This document shows positions 37,901 through 47,316 of a DNA stretch of 64,000 nt, piece after piece. Source of the DNA: Planctomycetaceae bacterium (GTDB taxonomy: Bacteria; Planctomycetota; Planctomycetia; Pirellulales; Pirellulaceae); assembly GCA_020638975.1 (NCBI GenBank), contig JACKHN010000003.1, forward strand, positions 310,001 through 374,000. Reading direction: 5' to 3'. A model generated the notes under the pieces. It saw only the letters and a list, made by a program, of their open reading frames with translations. It had not been told where the DNA came from and did not search any database. Position 1 is the stretch's first letter; the number at the start of each line of letters is the position of its first letter. The position numbers and the translations under genes were made by a program.

Positions 37901-38953
37901 CTACCCCGTTCGCGGCGGCGGAGGTGGTGGCGTTGCTGAACTAAACTTTTGAATGTCTGGTTCCGGGATTTCTTTCACGAGCCGTTCGATGATGCTCTCG
38001 TTCGTCATGCCTTCTGCCTGAGCTTGGAAGTTTGTGCTGATGCGATGACGCAGCACAGGAATCGCGATTTTTCGGACGTCCTCGATCGAGACCGAGAATC
38101 TTCCCTCCATCGCGGCCAATGCTTTGCCTCCGTTAATGAGAAACTGCCCGGCGCGTGGTCCCGCTCCCCAGTCGACCAACTCCTGAATAAAGCCTGGCGA
38201 AAGCGGATCGGCTGGACGCGTCGCTCGTACCAATCTTGCAACGTACTTGACGATGTACTCGCTGACCGCGATCGAACTGACCAACTTCTGAAGGTTCACG
38301 ATCGCGCGACCGGACAGGATCTTAGTGACTTCGGCTTTCTCGTTCCGCGTCGTCACCGAGAGGATGCGTTCTTCCTCCTCGGCAGAAGGATAGCCGACTT
38401 TGATATTGAACATGAATCGATCGAGTTGTGCTTCCGGCAGCGGATAAGTTCCTTCTTGCTCGATCGGATTCTGTGTCGCGATCGTAAAGAATGGGGCAGG
38501 CAAGGTGTAAGTTGTTCGACCGACGGTCACTTCGCGTTCTTGCATCGCCTGCAGCAAGGCGGCTTGCGTCTTGGGCGGCGTTCGGTTGATCTCGTCGGCC
38601 AGCAGGATGTTCGTGAAGATCGGCCCTTCGACGAAGCGGAACTCGCGCCGACCCGCGTCGTCTTCTTCCAGGACGTTTGTGCCCGTGATGTCGGATGGCA
38701 TCAGATCGGGCGTGAATTGGATGCGTTTGAAACCCACGTCCAGGATCTTGGCCAATGTGCTTACCATCAGCGTCTTCGCCAAACCCGGCACACCCTCCAG
38801 CAAACAATGCCCGCCCGTGAAGATCGCGGCGAAAAGCTGCTCGATAACGTCGTCCTGTCCGACAATGATCTTCTGTAGCTCTTGCTGCATCACCTTGCGG
38901 TGGTGGCTGAACTCTTGAAGCACATCGCCGATGCTGCGTTGTTTAGCGGTCAT
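37901..38953 (-). CDS. MoxR-family AAA+ ATPase
   Basis: 350 residues. Walker A GVPGLAKT lies near residue 54, Walker B with sensor LLADEINRTPPKTQAALLQAMQE near 112, and the MoxR-type motif TQNPIEQEGTYPLPEAQLDRF near 160. First gene of the cluster MoxR, DUF58, BatA, VWA. The family remodels or inserts cofactors into client proteins together with VWA partners. The clients here are unknown. The C-terminus ends in a proline run (ATPPPPPPRTG). The start ATG at 38953 is 138 bp from the divergent DUF4159 gene, so the promoter of both should lie at 38954-39091. Confidence 0.93.
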   Translation of the reverse strand: MTAKQRSIGDVLQEFSHHRKVMQQELQKIIVGQDDVIEQLFAAIFTGGHCLLEGVPGLAKTLMVSTLAKILDVGFKRIQFTPDLMPSDITGTNVLEEDDAGRREFRFVEGPIFTNILLADEINRTPPKTQAALLQAMQEREVTVGRTTYTLPAPFFTIATQNPIEQEGTYPLPEAQLDRFMFNIKVGYPSAEEEERILSVTTRNEKAEVTKILSGRAIVNLQKLVSSIAVSEYIVKYVARLVRATRPADPLSPGFIQELVDWGAGPRAGQFLINGGKALAAMEGRFSVSIEDVRKIAIPVLRHRISTNFQAQAEGMTNESIIERLVKEIPEPDIQKFSSATPPPPPPRTG

Positions 38954-39091
38954 AAATTGATTGTACGCGGTAGTTAGTGGAAATTTATCGACACAACTCT
39001 ATGGGACGCGACCGAGGATTTGCCGCTGCAACTTTAGAATCCTAAGATATTTATGACGACTGCGGGGGCGCAATCGAGAGGCTGACGAAGC

Positions 39092-41404
39092 ATGTCCGTA
39101 AAAACAGGTTGTTGGTTCGCTGTCGCCGCTCTGATTTTATCGATCGTGCAGCCTGTAACAGGCGAACTGACGGACACTCAAGTCCGCAACGCCATTGAAC
39201 GTGGCTCGTCGTTCCTCAAAACCGAGCAGAAATCCGATGGGCATTGGACAGAACACTCCATCTATGTCGGTGGCGTCACCGCGCTGACAACACTCGCCCT
39301 GCTGAATTCTGGGGAAGACGTCAAATCGCCAACGATACAAAAGTCACTCGCCTACCTGCGGTCACTCGGCGAACCATCGACAGTGTATGCGACTTCGCTT
39401 CAGACGATGGCGATGTGCGCCGCAGAGCCGGCGAAGGACGCGGCCATTATCGGTCGCAATGTTAAGTGGCTCGAAGCGGTTCAGTTGCGAGGCGGCCTCC
39501 GGAAAGGCGCGTGGAACTACGCCGATAAGAAGGGCAGCGGTGACAACTCGAATACCCAGTTCGCACTCTTAGCATTACATGAAGCCCACCGGATTGGGAT
39601 CGAAGTCAAACGCGACACTTGGGAGTTGGCGCTAGATTATTGGCTTCGCACGCAGCGAGAGGACGGATCCTGGGGCTATACCGAATCGGAACCGGCGACC
39701 GGCAGTATGACTTGTGCGGGTATCGGTTGCGTCGTCATCTGCCAGAGCAAGATCGGCAGCGGTGATGCTCGACTGATCGGATCGTCCGTCGAATGTTGCG
39801 GTACTCAGACCGATGATGATGCGATTGAGCGTGCGATGCAGTGGCTCAGTCGACACTTCTCCACCAACAGCAATCCAAGTTCGATCAATCTCCGTTACAG
39901 GCATCTTTTCTACTACCTCTATGCCGTCGAACGCACCGGGCGACTAACGGGGCGGCGTTTTATTGGTCGTCACGATTGGTATCGCGAAGGTGCGACGACG
40001 TTGTTGAATATGCACGATGACTTTCGTGGTTCATGGAGCGGTGCAGCCCCGGCGGAAGACGTGCCGACCGTTGCGACTTCGCTGGCACTTCTCTTTCTGG
40101 CAAAGGGGCGACGTCCGGTCGTCATGTCGAAGCTGCAATACGGCGAAAACCAGCAGTGGGATCTCCATCGATCGGCCGTCCAGCACTTAACCGAACGCGT
40201 CGAACAGCGTTGGAAACGCGACTTGAGCTGGCAGACGGTCGACGTCCGTGCAGCGACATTGGAAGACCTGTTACAAACACCCGTTTTGTGCATCAGCGGT
40301 CGCGAGGCATTCGAGCTTACCGTCGACCAGAAAGAGAACCTTCGCCAGTACGTTAATCAGGGAGGTTTTATCTTTGCGGAAGCGTGTTGCAACGGCGAAG
40401 CTTTCGATCGCTCGTTTCGAGCGCTGATGAACCAACTGTTTCCCGATAGCTCGTTGCGTCTGTTGCCTGAAGACCATCCCGTCTGGTACGCCGAAGAGAA
40501 GGTAAACGCCAAGTACCTGCGTCCGCTGTTTGGCATCGATGCTTGCTGCCGCACCAGCGTCGTGTATTGCCCGAAGGATCTGTCCTGCTTCTGGGAACTA
40601 GATCGCGGCGTTCGCAATGCCGACTATCCGAAAGACGTTCAAGAAGAAGTCGAAGCGTGCCTAGCGATTGGTAAGAACGTTGTAACTTACGCGACGAGTC
40701 GTGAGTTGAAGAACAAGCTAGATCGACCACAGATCGCGATCAATCGGCCTGCGGAGGATTTAGAGCGAAGCGTATTGTATATGCCTAAGTTGCGGCACGA
40801 CGGCGGCAGCGATGACGCGCCGAATGCGTTACCGAACATGCTCAACTTCGTGCGATCACAAGCACAGCTTCGCATTGATGTGACGAATCGCATGGTTTCC
40901 GCGACCAGCGACGATTTGTTCGATTACCCAATCGTCTATATGCACGGTCGTCGCGCTTTCCGGTTTTCTCCCGATGAACGCAAAGCAATCGCGACGTTCG
41001 TCGATCGAGGTGGTGTCATCTTCGCCGACGCGATCTGTGCGAGTCCAGAATTTGCCGATTCGTTTCGTCGCGAGATGAAGAACATCTTTCCCGCGCAGAG
41101 TCTTGCCAGAATCTCACCGGAGCATCCGATGTTCACTCGCGAGTTCCGTGGCTACGATCTCGCCAAGGTCACGGTGCGCGATCCACAACTTCGCAATGCC
41201 GATGATCCTCTGATTACGAACTTGACCGAGGTCTCGCCGCTATTGGAAGGCATCAGCATCGATGATCGCATGATGGTCATCTTCTCACCCTATGACATCA
41301 GTTGTGCGATGGAGAACAGCAATTCTTTGGAGTGTAAAGGCTATCTCAAAGAAGATGCCGCCAAAATCGCGACCAACGTCGTGCTGTTCGTTTTGCAGCA
41401 GTAG
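39092..41404 (+). CDS. Secreted terpene-cyclase-like/DUF4159 protein
   Basis: 770 residues with a signal peptide (VAALILSIVQPVTG). Residues 25-330 form an alpha/alpha barrel of the prenyltransferase/squalene-cyclase type (repeats such as LKTEQKSDGHW, WLRTQREDGSWGYTE). Two DUF4159 domains follow, at about 350-545 (KLQYGENQQWDL, GGFIFAEACCNG, LPEDHPVWYAEE) and 560-770 (YPIVYMHGRRAFRF, GGVIFADAICAS, HPMFTREF). DUF4159 proteins are regularly found beside MoxR/DUF58/BatA genes in planctomycetes, as here, where the gene is divergent from moxR. The fold resembles glutamine amidotransferases but no catalytic activity is established. Function probably linked to the neighbouring cluster (inference). 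Confidence 0.85.
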   Translation: MSVKTGCWFAVAALILSIVQPVTGELTDTQVRNAIERGSSFLKTEQKSDGHWTEHSIYVGGVTALTTLALLNSGEDVKSPTIQKSLAYLRSLGEPSTVYATSLQTMAMCAAEPAKDAAIIGRNVKWLEAVQLRGGLRKGAWNYADKKGSGDNSNTQFALLALHEAHRIGIEVKRDTWELALDYWLRTQREDGSWGYTESEPATGSMTCAGIGCVVICQSKIGSGDARLIGSSVECCGTQTDDDAIERAMQWLSRHFSTNSNPSSINLRYRHLFYYLYAVERTGRLTGRRFIGRHDWYREGATTLLNMHDDFRGSWSGAAPAEDVPTVATSLALLFLAKGRRPVVMSKLQYGENQQWDLHRSAVQHLTERVEQRWKRDLSWQTVDVRAATLEDLLQTPVLCISGREAFELTVDQKENLRQYVNQGGFIFAEACCNGEAFDRSFRALMNQLFPDSSLRLLPEDHPVWYAEEKVNAKYLRPLFGIDACCRTSVVYCPKDLSCFWELDRGVRNADYPKDVQEEVEACLAIGKNVVTYATSRELKNKLDRPQIAINRPAEDLERSVLYMPKLRHDGGSDDAPNALPNMLNFVRSQAQLRIDVTNRMVSATSDDLFDYPIVYMHGRRAFRFSPDERKAIATFVDRGGVIFADAICASPEFADSFRREMKNIFPAQSLARISPEHPMFTREFRGYDLAKVTVRDPQLRNADDPLITNLTEVSPLLEGISIDDRMMVIFSPYDISCAMENSNSLECKGYLKEDAAKIATNVVLFVLQQ

Positions 41405-41681
41405 ATCTCGGTTGCCTTTCGGCAGGCGAATCGCATGAGGCGTTCGCACCGGGCGTGAAATATCGGTTTGCTTCGAGGTGAGCGGTTCGGACCCAGCCGC
41501 CGGTCTAACAGTAATAGATATCGCTCTTTGCAACGCCTCGGCCTGAGATTGCTACTTGCGTACATTCTTACATGAGGTTCGACAGGAAGATATTACGACA
41601 GGAACATTTCTCGCTCGGTCCGCCCTGATCTTCCTGTCGCCAATTTTTCCTGCCGTTCCTGTTGGTCATTTCGCGAGGTTC
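41405..41681. other. Intergenic region with short inverted repeat
   Basis: No gene. The motif cgacaggaagat near 41579-41590 recurs as its reverse complement atcttcctgtcg near 41628-41640, enclosing a copy of gacaggaac. This can fold into a hairpin of about 12 bp between the convergent DUF4159 gene and the pseudogene at 41682. No T-tract follows. Confidence 0.45.
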
Positions 41682-42227
41682 TTAGACTTTGCCAGCGGTA
41701 CGTTTGACAAGTTCTCGAAAGGCCTTACGCACCGACTTATGCAGAAACCTGGAGAATGATCCATCCAGCTTGCAAATCGCGATCAGTTCTACGACATCCG
41801 CAAAATCTTTGTGGGTGCGACGCACATTGGTCGAACCACAGGCGAGCTTCATTTCGATCAGCTGCGAGAGTTTCAAGACGGAGAGCCCCTCGATCGTCTC
41901 AACATCCTGTTCGCCGCAGGGATCGGGAATCTGCACTTCCGAACCGCTGACCGTGTTGTCACCCGCCAACAAAAGCTGAACGGCAATGCCCGAGCGTGAA
42001 CGAGATTTTCTCGTCGTTGAATCTCAGCTCAGCCCCCCAGCTTCAAGGACTTGCCGAACTCGCTCCGAGTCTTGACTCTGGATCACGAGATCCAAGTCGA
42101 TTGTGTTGCGTTGATAACCGTGCAAATAAACCGCCACGCCTCCGCAAACCGAAGACGGGATGCCTGCTGCGAGAAAGAGTTGATTGCAATAGGCTGCAGT
42201 GTCCCAAAGTGTCTCATTTCCGGCCAT
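41682..42227 (-). pseudogene. Frameshifted nucleotidyltransferase (AbiEii-like/DUF6036-like)
   Basis: The N-terminal part, from ATG 42227, reads MAGNETLWDTAAYCNQLFLA and contains the nucleotidyltransferase signature GGVAVYLHGYQRNTIDLDLVI. It stops at TGA after EAGGLS (42024). A five-base tandem duplication, ctgagctgag, at this point accounts for the break: removing one unit restores reading into LRFNDEKISF. A second shift is needed to reach the C-terminal part RSGIAVQLLLAGDN and then IPDPCGEQDVETIEGL to KLACGSTNVRRTHKDFAD, which is open at 41682-41972. The whole equals one protein of about 180 residues. Such proteins resemble AbiEii-type nucleotidyltransferases. Inactive here unless read through. 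Confidence 0.75.
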
Positions 42228-42475
42228 GAAATACACTCTTTGTGCTGAAATCATGTTAGACATTTGACCGCAAGATCTTTGTGGCACCGCCTCGTGGGTG
42301 AGAGCATTCGCTTTTGAAGTACACTCCGGGCTGAACACACTGCTACCAAATCGAACCAGCTTGCAATACGGTTCGTAGTAGTGCAAACCCTCCGGAACCG
42401 CCTTCACTGCCGACGCGAAACCCAGTAAGTTGTTAGCGTTCCCTGACTTGGCACCTTCCATCGACTGCTGCTTTG

Positions 42476-43177
42476 ATGCTCCAACTTGAGAATCTAAAGA
42501 AGTCCTATATCGAGCCGAATGGGCACGTGCTGCCGGTTCTTGACATTCCGAGCTTTCGGGTCGAGGCCGCCGAGCAGATGGTGCTCCTCGGACGAAGCGG
42601 TTGTGGCAAATCCACGCTGCTGCATGTGATCGCGGGAATCAGCCGACCCGATTCCGGTGTTGTGCGACTGGATGGCCATGATGTGGCGACGCTATCGGAA
42701 GCCGGGCGTGATCGGTATCGAGCCGCCAAACTGGGATACGTGTTTCAAACCTTCAACCTATTGCCGGGGTTCTCGGCGCTCGAGAACGTTTTGCTGGGGA
42801 TGACGTTTGCTCGACGGCGTTACAACGTCAAGCGAGCTGAGCAATTGCTCGACCGCGTGGGCTTGAGTCAACGATCCCATCATAAGCCGTCGGCGTTATC
42901 CGTCGGCGAACAACAGCGAGTGGCGGTCGCGCGCGCCCTCGCGAATCAACCGACACTACTTCTGGCCGACGAACCGACGGCCAACGTCGATCCCGCCAAT
43001 CAACAAACAGTAATCGACCTGATCCGCGAAACGTGCCGAGAGGAAAAGATCGCAATGATCCTTGTCACTCATTCGATGGAAGTGGCAGATCAATTCGATC
43101 GCGTCGACCGCCTGGAAGACATCAACAAAGTCCTGGCACTCGTCTCTCATCCCTCATCCCTCAACCCTCATCCCTAG
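42476..43177 (+). CDS. ABC transporter ATP-binding protein, LolD/MacB type
   Basis: 233 residues from ATG 42476. Walker A GRSGCGKST near residue 39, Q-loop in GYVFQTFNLLPGFSALENV, signature ALSVGEQQRVAVARAL (LSVGE rather than LSGGQ), Walker B LLLADEPT near 161 and H-loop VTHSME. The YxF QTFNLLP-type sequence fits LolD/MacB-like ATPases paired with FtsX-type permeases. The last residues (SHPSSLNPHP) are encoded by a repeated ctcatccct microsatellite and are probably not functional. The permease starts six bases after the stop. It is the first gene of a cluster ending in two DUF3299 proteins, suggestive of metal-related transport. Confidence 0.92.
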   Translation: MLQLENLKKSYIEPNGHVLPVLDIPSFRVEAAEQMVLLGRSGCGKSTLLHVIAGISRPDSGVVRLDGHDVATLSEAGRDRYRAAKLGYVFQTFNLLPGFSALENVLLGMTFARRRYNVKRAEQLLDRVGLSQRSHHKPSALSVGEQQRVAVARALANQPTLLLADEPTANVDPANQQTVIDLIRETCREEKIAMILVTHSMEVADQFDRVDRLEDINKVLALVSHPSSLNPHP

Positions 43178-43182
43178 TCCCC

Positions 43183-44772
43183 ATGAGTCTTTGGAAAATA
43201 GCCTGGCGCAGCATTCAACAACGCGGACTCGCGTCGGCGCTAACTGCGTTATCGATGGCGTTGGGTGTGTTGTTGGTTGTTGCGGTGCTTTCGATCCACG
43301 GCGTTGTCTCGCAGTCATTCAAGAACAACTCCAGCCTTGGCTACAACCTGATCGTTGGAGCCAAAGGCGGCAAGCTGCAATTGACGCTGAACACGGTCTA
43401 CTACTTGAGTCAGCCTGTCGAAAACATTCCGTACGAGTACTATCTGGAATTCACTGGTGGCGACGAACGAAAGAACGCCCTCAAGCATTCGATCCGCGAG
43501 AACGTACACGACGACCAATGGGGTAGCATCGAAGCCGTATCACTGCTTGGGATGGACGGTCTCGCGGGGATCGGTGGACTGCTCGCCAGCGAGTCATTGC
43601 GAAACGCCGACCAAGACGAACTGGATTTGGAACGCAGCGGTAAGTTCGGGATGTATAGCGCGCTAGCCATTCCACTATGCCTGGGCGATTATTTTGGCCA
43701 GTTCCGTGTCGTTGGAACCACGCCCGATCTGTTTAACAAACTGACGTTTGGTCCTTACGACGACAAGACGTACGAATTTTCGCAAGGCCGAAACTTCGAG
43801 ACTTGGAACAAAGAGCACGGCTACTTCGAGGCAGTCGTCGGTGCAACCGTTGCTCGCGAAATGGACGTGAAGCTTGGACAAGGTATCTCACCCGCGCATG
43901 GCGATCCTGAAGGTGAAGGCCATGCCAGTCAGTTCACCGTAGTGGGGATCTTGCGACCGACTGGCACGCCCAACGACCGAGCAGTCTTCATCAACATGGA
44001 AGGCTTCTACTTGATGGAAGATCATGCGAAGCCTTTGCCCAAGGACGAGGAAGAAGAGCAGGCTGTAACGGGCTTCGGGGGGATTGCAGGGGGATTTGTC
44101 GAGCCGGAAGTCGCTCATGATCACGACCACGCACACGCTCCGCAGGAACCGCTTCCTGTCGAGCAGCGTGAAGTTACGGCGATCCTGCTTCGAACGGTGA
44201 ACCCGATGATCGCCGTTGGCCTACCAACCACGATCAACGAAGGGCCTGTCGCGCAATGTGTCCTGCCTATCCGTGAGATTACGAACTTGTTTTCTTTCAT
44301 CGTGGCGCCGATTCAAGCGGCACTTCTCGGAATTACGGCTTTAGTCTGCTTCGTATCGGGAATCAGCATCCTGGTCAGCATTTACAATTCAATGAGCGAC
44401 CGCAAGCACGAAATTGCTGTCATGAGGGCGCTTGGTGCAAGTCGAGGAACCGTGATGGCGGTGATCCTGTTCGAGTCGATCTTGCTGTCTGTTGGGGGAG
44501 GCATGATCGGCTGGATTGGTGCTCATTCGCTGATGACCCTGCCTGTCGTAAGCAATGCTGTCGAACAGCGGACAGGGGTCCCGATCGGTTTTACCAGCTT
44601 TGCCCCTCCCATCGAGAACAACCTTGAGCTTCTTGGTTTAGGGCCCATAATAGGGAGTGTACCGCCTGAATTGCTGCTGATTCCCGCCTTGCTGCTGTTG
44701 GCGGTTTCGGTCGGTTTCCTGCCAGCGATGGCTGCCTATCGAACCGATGTGGCAAAGTCCCTCGGATCGTGA
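43183..44772 (+). CDS. FtsX-family ABC permease with His-rich loop
   Basis: 529 residues from ATG 43183. One N-terminal helix (ALTALSMALGVLLVVAVLSIHG), a large extracytoplasmic domain of about 320 residues, and three C-terminal helices (IVAPIQAALLGITALVCFVSGISILV; VMAVILFESILLSVGGGMIGWIG; LLLIPALLLLAVSVGFLPAM), the MacB/FtsX plan. The segment MSDRKHEIAVMRALGASRGTVM contacts the ATPase. In the periplasmic domain a metal-ligand-like stretch, EVAHDHDHAHAPQEP, lies near residue 310. Together with the downstream DUF3299 genes this resembles, as I recall it, the zinc-regulated zrg operon of Vibrio. Zinc or another transition metal is the likely theme, but direction and cargo are unknown. Confidence 0.88.
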   Translation: MSLWKIAWRSIQQRGLASALTALSMALGVLLVVAVLSIHGVVSQSFKNNSSLGYNLIVGAKGGKLQLTLNTVYYLSQPVENIPYEYYLEFTGGDERKNALKHSIRENVHDDQWGSIEAVSLLGMDGLAGIGGLLASESLRNADQDELDLERSGKFGMYSALAIPLCLGDYFGQFRVVGTTPDLFNKLTFGPYDDKTYEFSQGRNFETWNKEHGYFEAVVGATVAREMDVKLGQGISPAHGDPEGEGHASQFTVVGILRPTGTPNDRAVFINMEGFYLMEDHAKPLPKDEEEEQAVTGFGGIAGGFVEPEVAHDHDHAHAPQEPLPVEQREVTAILLRTVNPMIAVGLPTTINEGPVAQCVLPIREITNLFSFIVAPIQAALLGITALVCFVSGISILVSIYNSMSDRKHEIAVMRALGASRGTVMAVILFESILLSVGGGMIGWIGAHSLMTLPVVSNAVEQRTGVPIGFTSFAPPIENNLELLGLGPIIGSVPPELLLIPALLLLAVSVGFLPAMAAYRTDVAKSLGS

Positions 44773-44859
44773 GATGATAACGTAACGGTGGCTTCCACCT
44801 GCTGATCTATAATTGAGAGCCCTCCAAAAAGCTTCCCACCCCAGACAAGGAATGAAGCC

Positions 44860-46035
44860 ATGTTTCGCTTGGCATTGTCCAGCCTGTTGTCGTTCACACT
44901 CGTCGGCGTCCTAACCGTTTCCAATTTGGAAGCGTGTCCGTTCTGTGCAGCTGTCTCCCAGACGTTCACGGAGGAGATCGATTCGATGGATGCCGTCGTC
45001 ATCGGCGAACTAGTAAAGTTGCCGAAGAAGAGCGAAGCCGGTGAGGACCAGGCAAGTCGCGAGACGCCAAAGGCGACGTTTCAAATCGTGCAGATTGTGA
45101 AAGGCGGAGAGCATCTGCTCGAAACATCAACGATCGAGACGATCTACTTTGGCGACGGACAGCTTGGTAAATCATTCCTGATCATGGGAGTCGATCCGCC
45201 AAAGATCATGTGGTCCACGCCACTGCAATTGACTGACCGCGCTCGCAAGTACATTCCTGAGCTGCTGGCACTGCCGAAAGAGGGCGTCGTGAGACTTGAG
45301 TTCTTTCAGAAGCACCTTGAGGACGACGACGAGATGTTGGCGCGTGATGCTTACGATGAGTTTGCCAAGGCTCCGTATGCGACCGTTATCGCTTTGAAAC
45401 CGAAGATGGATCACGCCAAACTCCTGGAATGGATTCAAGACGGTGACATCCCAGCAAGTCGACGTCGTTTGTACTTGACAATGCTCGGCGTCTGCGGCAC
45501 GGAAGAGGACTTGCCATTGCTGGAGGCAATGCTTCGCTCGGAGGATCGCAAGGCCAAGGCCGGGCTCGACGCGATGATCGGCTGTTATCTGACGCTCATG
45601 GGCCCCGCGGGCATGCCGTTGGTGGAAGAACTGTTTCTCAAAAACGACAAGGCCGAATATGCCGACACCTACGCCGCGATTATGGCCTTACGATTCCACG
45701 GCAGCGAGACGGATGTGATACCCAAGAAGCGAATCCTGGAGGGGCTGCGATACATGCTGGATCGCCCTCAATTGGCCGACCTCGTCATTCCCGACTTGGC
45801 TCGCTGGGAGGACTGGGAGTCGATGCCAAAGCTCGTTCAGCTGTTCAAAGAGGCTGACGACAAGTCCAGTTGGGTTCGCGTGCCCGTGATCAACTACCTG
45901 CGGGCTTGCCCTGATCCGGCGGCCGCAGAGCAGATAAAAGAACTGGAAAAGATTGATCCTGCTGCCGTCAAACGAGCCAACACGTTCTTTCCCTTTGGCG
46001 GTTCGGCCGGCGCGGCTGCACCAGCCGAAAGTTGA
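44860..46035 (+). CDS. Secreted CPFC-motif protein with helical repeats
   Basis: 391 residues. A signal peptide (SLLSFTLVGVLTVSNLEA) is followed at once by CPFCAAVSQTFTEEIDSMDAV, then a beta-rich domain of about 100 residues and a helical part (residues 140-375) that looks like HEAT-type repeats (LLEAMLRSEDRKAKAGLDAMIG, YAAIMALRFHG). The C-terminus is Gly/Ala-rich. The CPFC motif could bind a metal or form a disulfide. No enzymatic family is recognised. It lies between the FtsX-type permease (87-bp gap) and the DUF3299 genes, same strand, so it probably belongs to the same functional set. AAGG upstream of the ATG. Confidence 0.7.
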   Translation: MFRLALSSLLSFTLVGVLTVSNLEACPFCAAVSQTFTEEIDSMDAVVIGELVKLPKKSEAGEDQASRETPKATFQIVQIVKGGEHLLETSTIETIYFGDGQLGKSFLIMGVDPPKIMWSTPLQLTDRARKYIPELLALPKEGVVRLEFFQKHLEDDDEMLARDAYDEFAKAPYATVIALKPKMDHAKLLEWIQDGDIPASRRRLYLTMLGVCGTEEDLPLLEAMLRSEDRKAKAGLDAMIGCYLTLMGPAGMPLVEELFLKNDKAEYADTYAAIMALRFHGSETDVIPKKRILEGLRYMLDRPQLADLVIPDLARWEDWESMPKLVQLFKEADDKSSWVRVPVINYLRACPDPAAAEQIKELEKIDPAAVKRANTFFPFGGSAGAAAPAES

Positions 46036-46125
46036 ACCATCCCCGCGATCGCAACGTAGACTTTTCGGTCGAGGATCGACCGCATACCGAAATCCACCCG
46101 TCTAGGTTGTGCCAGTGGAATTGAC

Positions 46126-46800
46126 ATGAGCAGCAAATCAGCAACCATCGATCCGGCGTGTGAAGAGGGCTTCGAGCCTTATCGCGCGATCAGCAAGTCT
46201 GCGGTCCTCTCGTTTATCCTCGGGCTGGTGGCGATCATCGGATTGGCCTCGCCTCCGTTCGTTCTCTTGGCACTCGTGTCGGCGATCTTGGGAATCACGG
46301 GCTATCGCAGTGTAGTTCGTTATCCGAATGAACTGACTGGAAAAACTCTGGCCATTGTCGGGGCGGTGCTCGGCAGCACCTTGTTTGTCAGCGGCATCGC
46401 TCGCCATTCTTACATCTATGCAACCGAGGTCCCCGAAGGCCACATTCGGATCTCGTTCGCAGATCTACAGCCGGACAAGAACAACCCGATGATGCCCGTG
46501 CCGCCCAAAGCACTGGAGTTTGACGGTGAAAAGATCTTCGTCAAGGGTTACGTTTATCCTGACGGCCAGCAGTACAATATCAAACGCTTCGTACTCGTGC
46601 CGGATCTCGGGACCTGCTGCTTCGGCGGCCAACCGAAACTGACGGACATGATCGAAGTCACGCTCGAAGAACCGTTGCAAACAGCCTATAACATGAAGAA
46701 ACGCAAGCTTGCCGGTGAATTGAAAGTCGACATGATGTTAAAGCCCGTATCGGGAGTTAATGGCGTGTACTATCAACTGAAAGCGAATTATCTGCGATGA
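46126..46800 (+). CDS. DUF4190-like membrane domain fused to DUF3299
   Basis: 224 residues. Two membrane helices at about 27-60 and 73-92 (AVLSFILGLVAIIGLASPPF; TLAIVGAVLGSTLFVSGIA) form a DUF4190-type module. Residues 105-224 are a DUF3299 domain (FDGEKIFVKGYVYPDGQQYNIKRFVLVP, then DLGTCCFGGQP with the conserved Cys pair). The C-terminus overlaps the next DUF3299 gene by four bases (ATGA). DUF3299 proteins occur next to ABC transporters of the same type in several bacteria. The CC motif suggests metal or thiol chemistry outside the cytoplasm. Molecular role not established. Confidence 0.85.
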   Translation: MSSKSATIDPACEEGFEPYRAISKSAVLSFILGLVAIIGLASPPFVLLALVSAILGITGYRSVVRYPNELTGKTLAIVGAVLGSTLFVSGIARHSYIYATEVPEGHIRISFADLQPDKNNPMMPVPPKALEFDGEKIFVKGYVYPDGQQYNIKRFVLVPDLGTCCFGGQPKLTDMIEVTLEEPLQTAYNMKKRKLAGELKVDMMLKPVSGVNGVYYQLKANYLR

Positions 46801-47255
46801 GTGCAGTTCGGACAAAGTTTTTCATCTTGGCGGCTTTGGTTACCTGTGGCTTGTCGAATGCATGGGCATCCGACGACGTGGCGAAGACACAAGATTTGAC
46901 CTTCGACGACATTAAGTTCGACATCAAGAAAGATGCACCCTTCAAACGCGAGATGCTGACGGAGAAGATCGAAAGTCTCGACGGCAGCGTGGTGAAGATT
47001 CGCGGATACATCCTGCCTAGTTTTCAGCAGAAGGGCATCAAGCAATTCGTTCTGGTGCGCGACAACATGGAATGCTGTTTCGGCCCCGGTGCCGCCTTGT
47101 ACGATTGCATTCTTGTCGAGATGGCACCTGGGAAATCTGCTTCGTTTACGGTGAGGCCCGTTTCCGTCGAAGGCAAGTTCGAAGTTAGTGAGTTCATTGG
47201 CCCGGATGGCAAGCACCTAGCTATCTATCGAATGGTTGGCGAAGAGGTAAAATAG
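46797..47255 (+). CDS. Secreted DUF3299 protein
   Basis: 152 residues with a signal peptide (FFILAALVTCGLSNAWA) and a DUF3299 domain (DGSVVKIRGYILPSFQQKGI, then RDNMECCFGPGAALYDCI with a conserved CC). It overlaps the preceding DUF3299 gene by four bases, so the pair is translationally coupled. The first is membrane-anchored and this one is periplasmic. They are probably partners at the envelope side of the ABC permease. It is the last gene of the cluster before an unrelated PLP enzyme 61 bp downstream. Confidence 0.88.
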   Translation: MSAVRTKFFILAALVTCGLSNAWASDDVAKTQDLTFDDIKFDIKKDAPFKREMLTEKIESLDGSVVKIRGYILPSFQQKGIKQFVLVRDNMECCFGPGAALYDCILVEMAPGKSASFTVRPVSVEGKFEVSEFIGPDGKHLAIYRMVGEEVK

Positions 47256-47316
47256 CCGCTCCCGCTTAAATCACCCTTCGTTTGCCCACCGGAGGCGGCC
47301 CACCAGCCGCAGTGCT

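Noticed and set aside
37949..38878. Plus-strand frame of 309 codons
   Set aside because: Antisense shadow of the MoxR ATPase gene.
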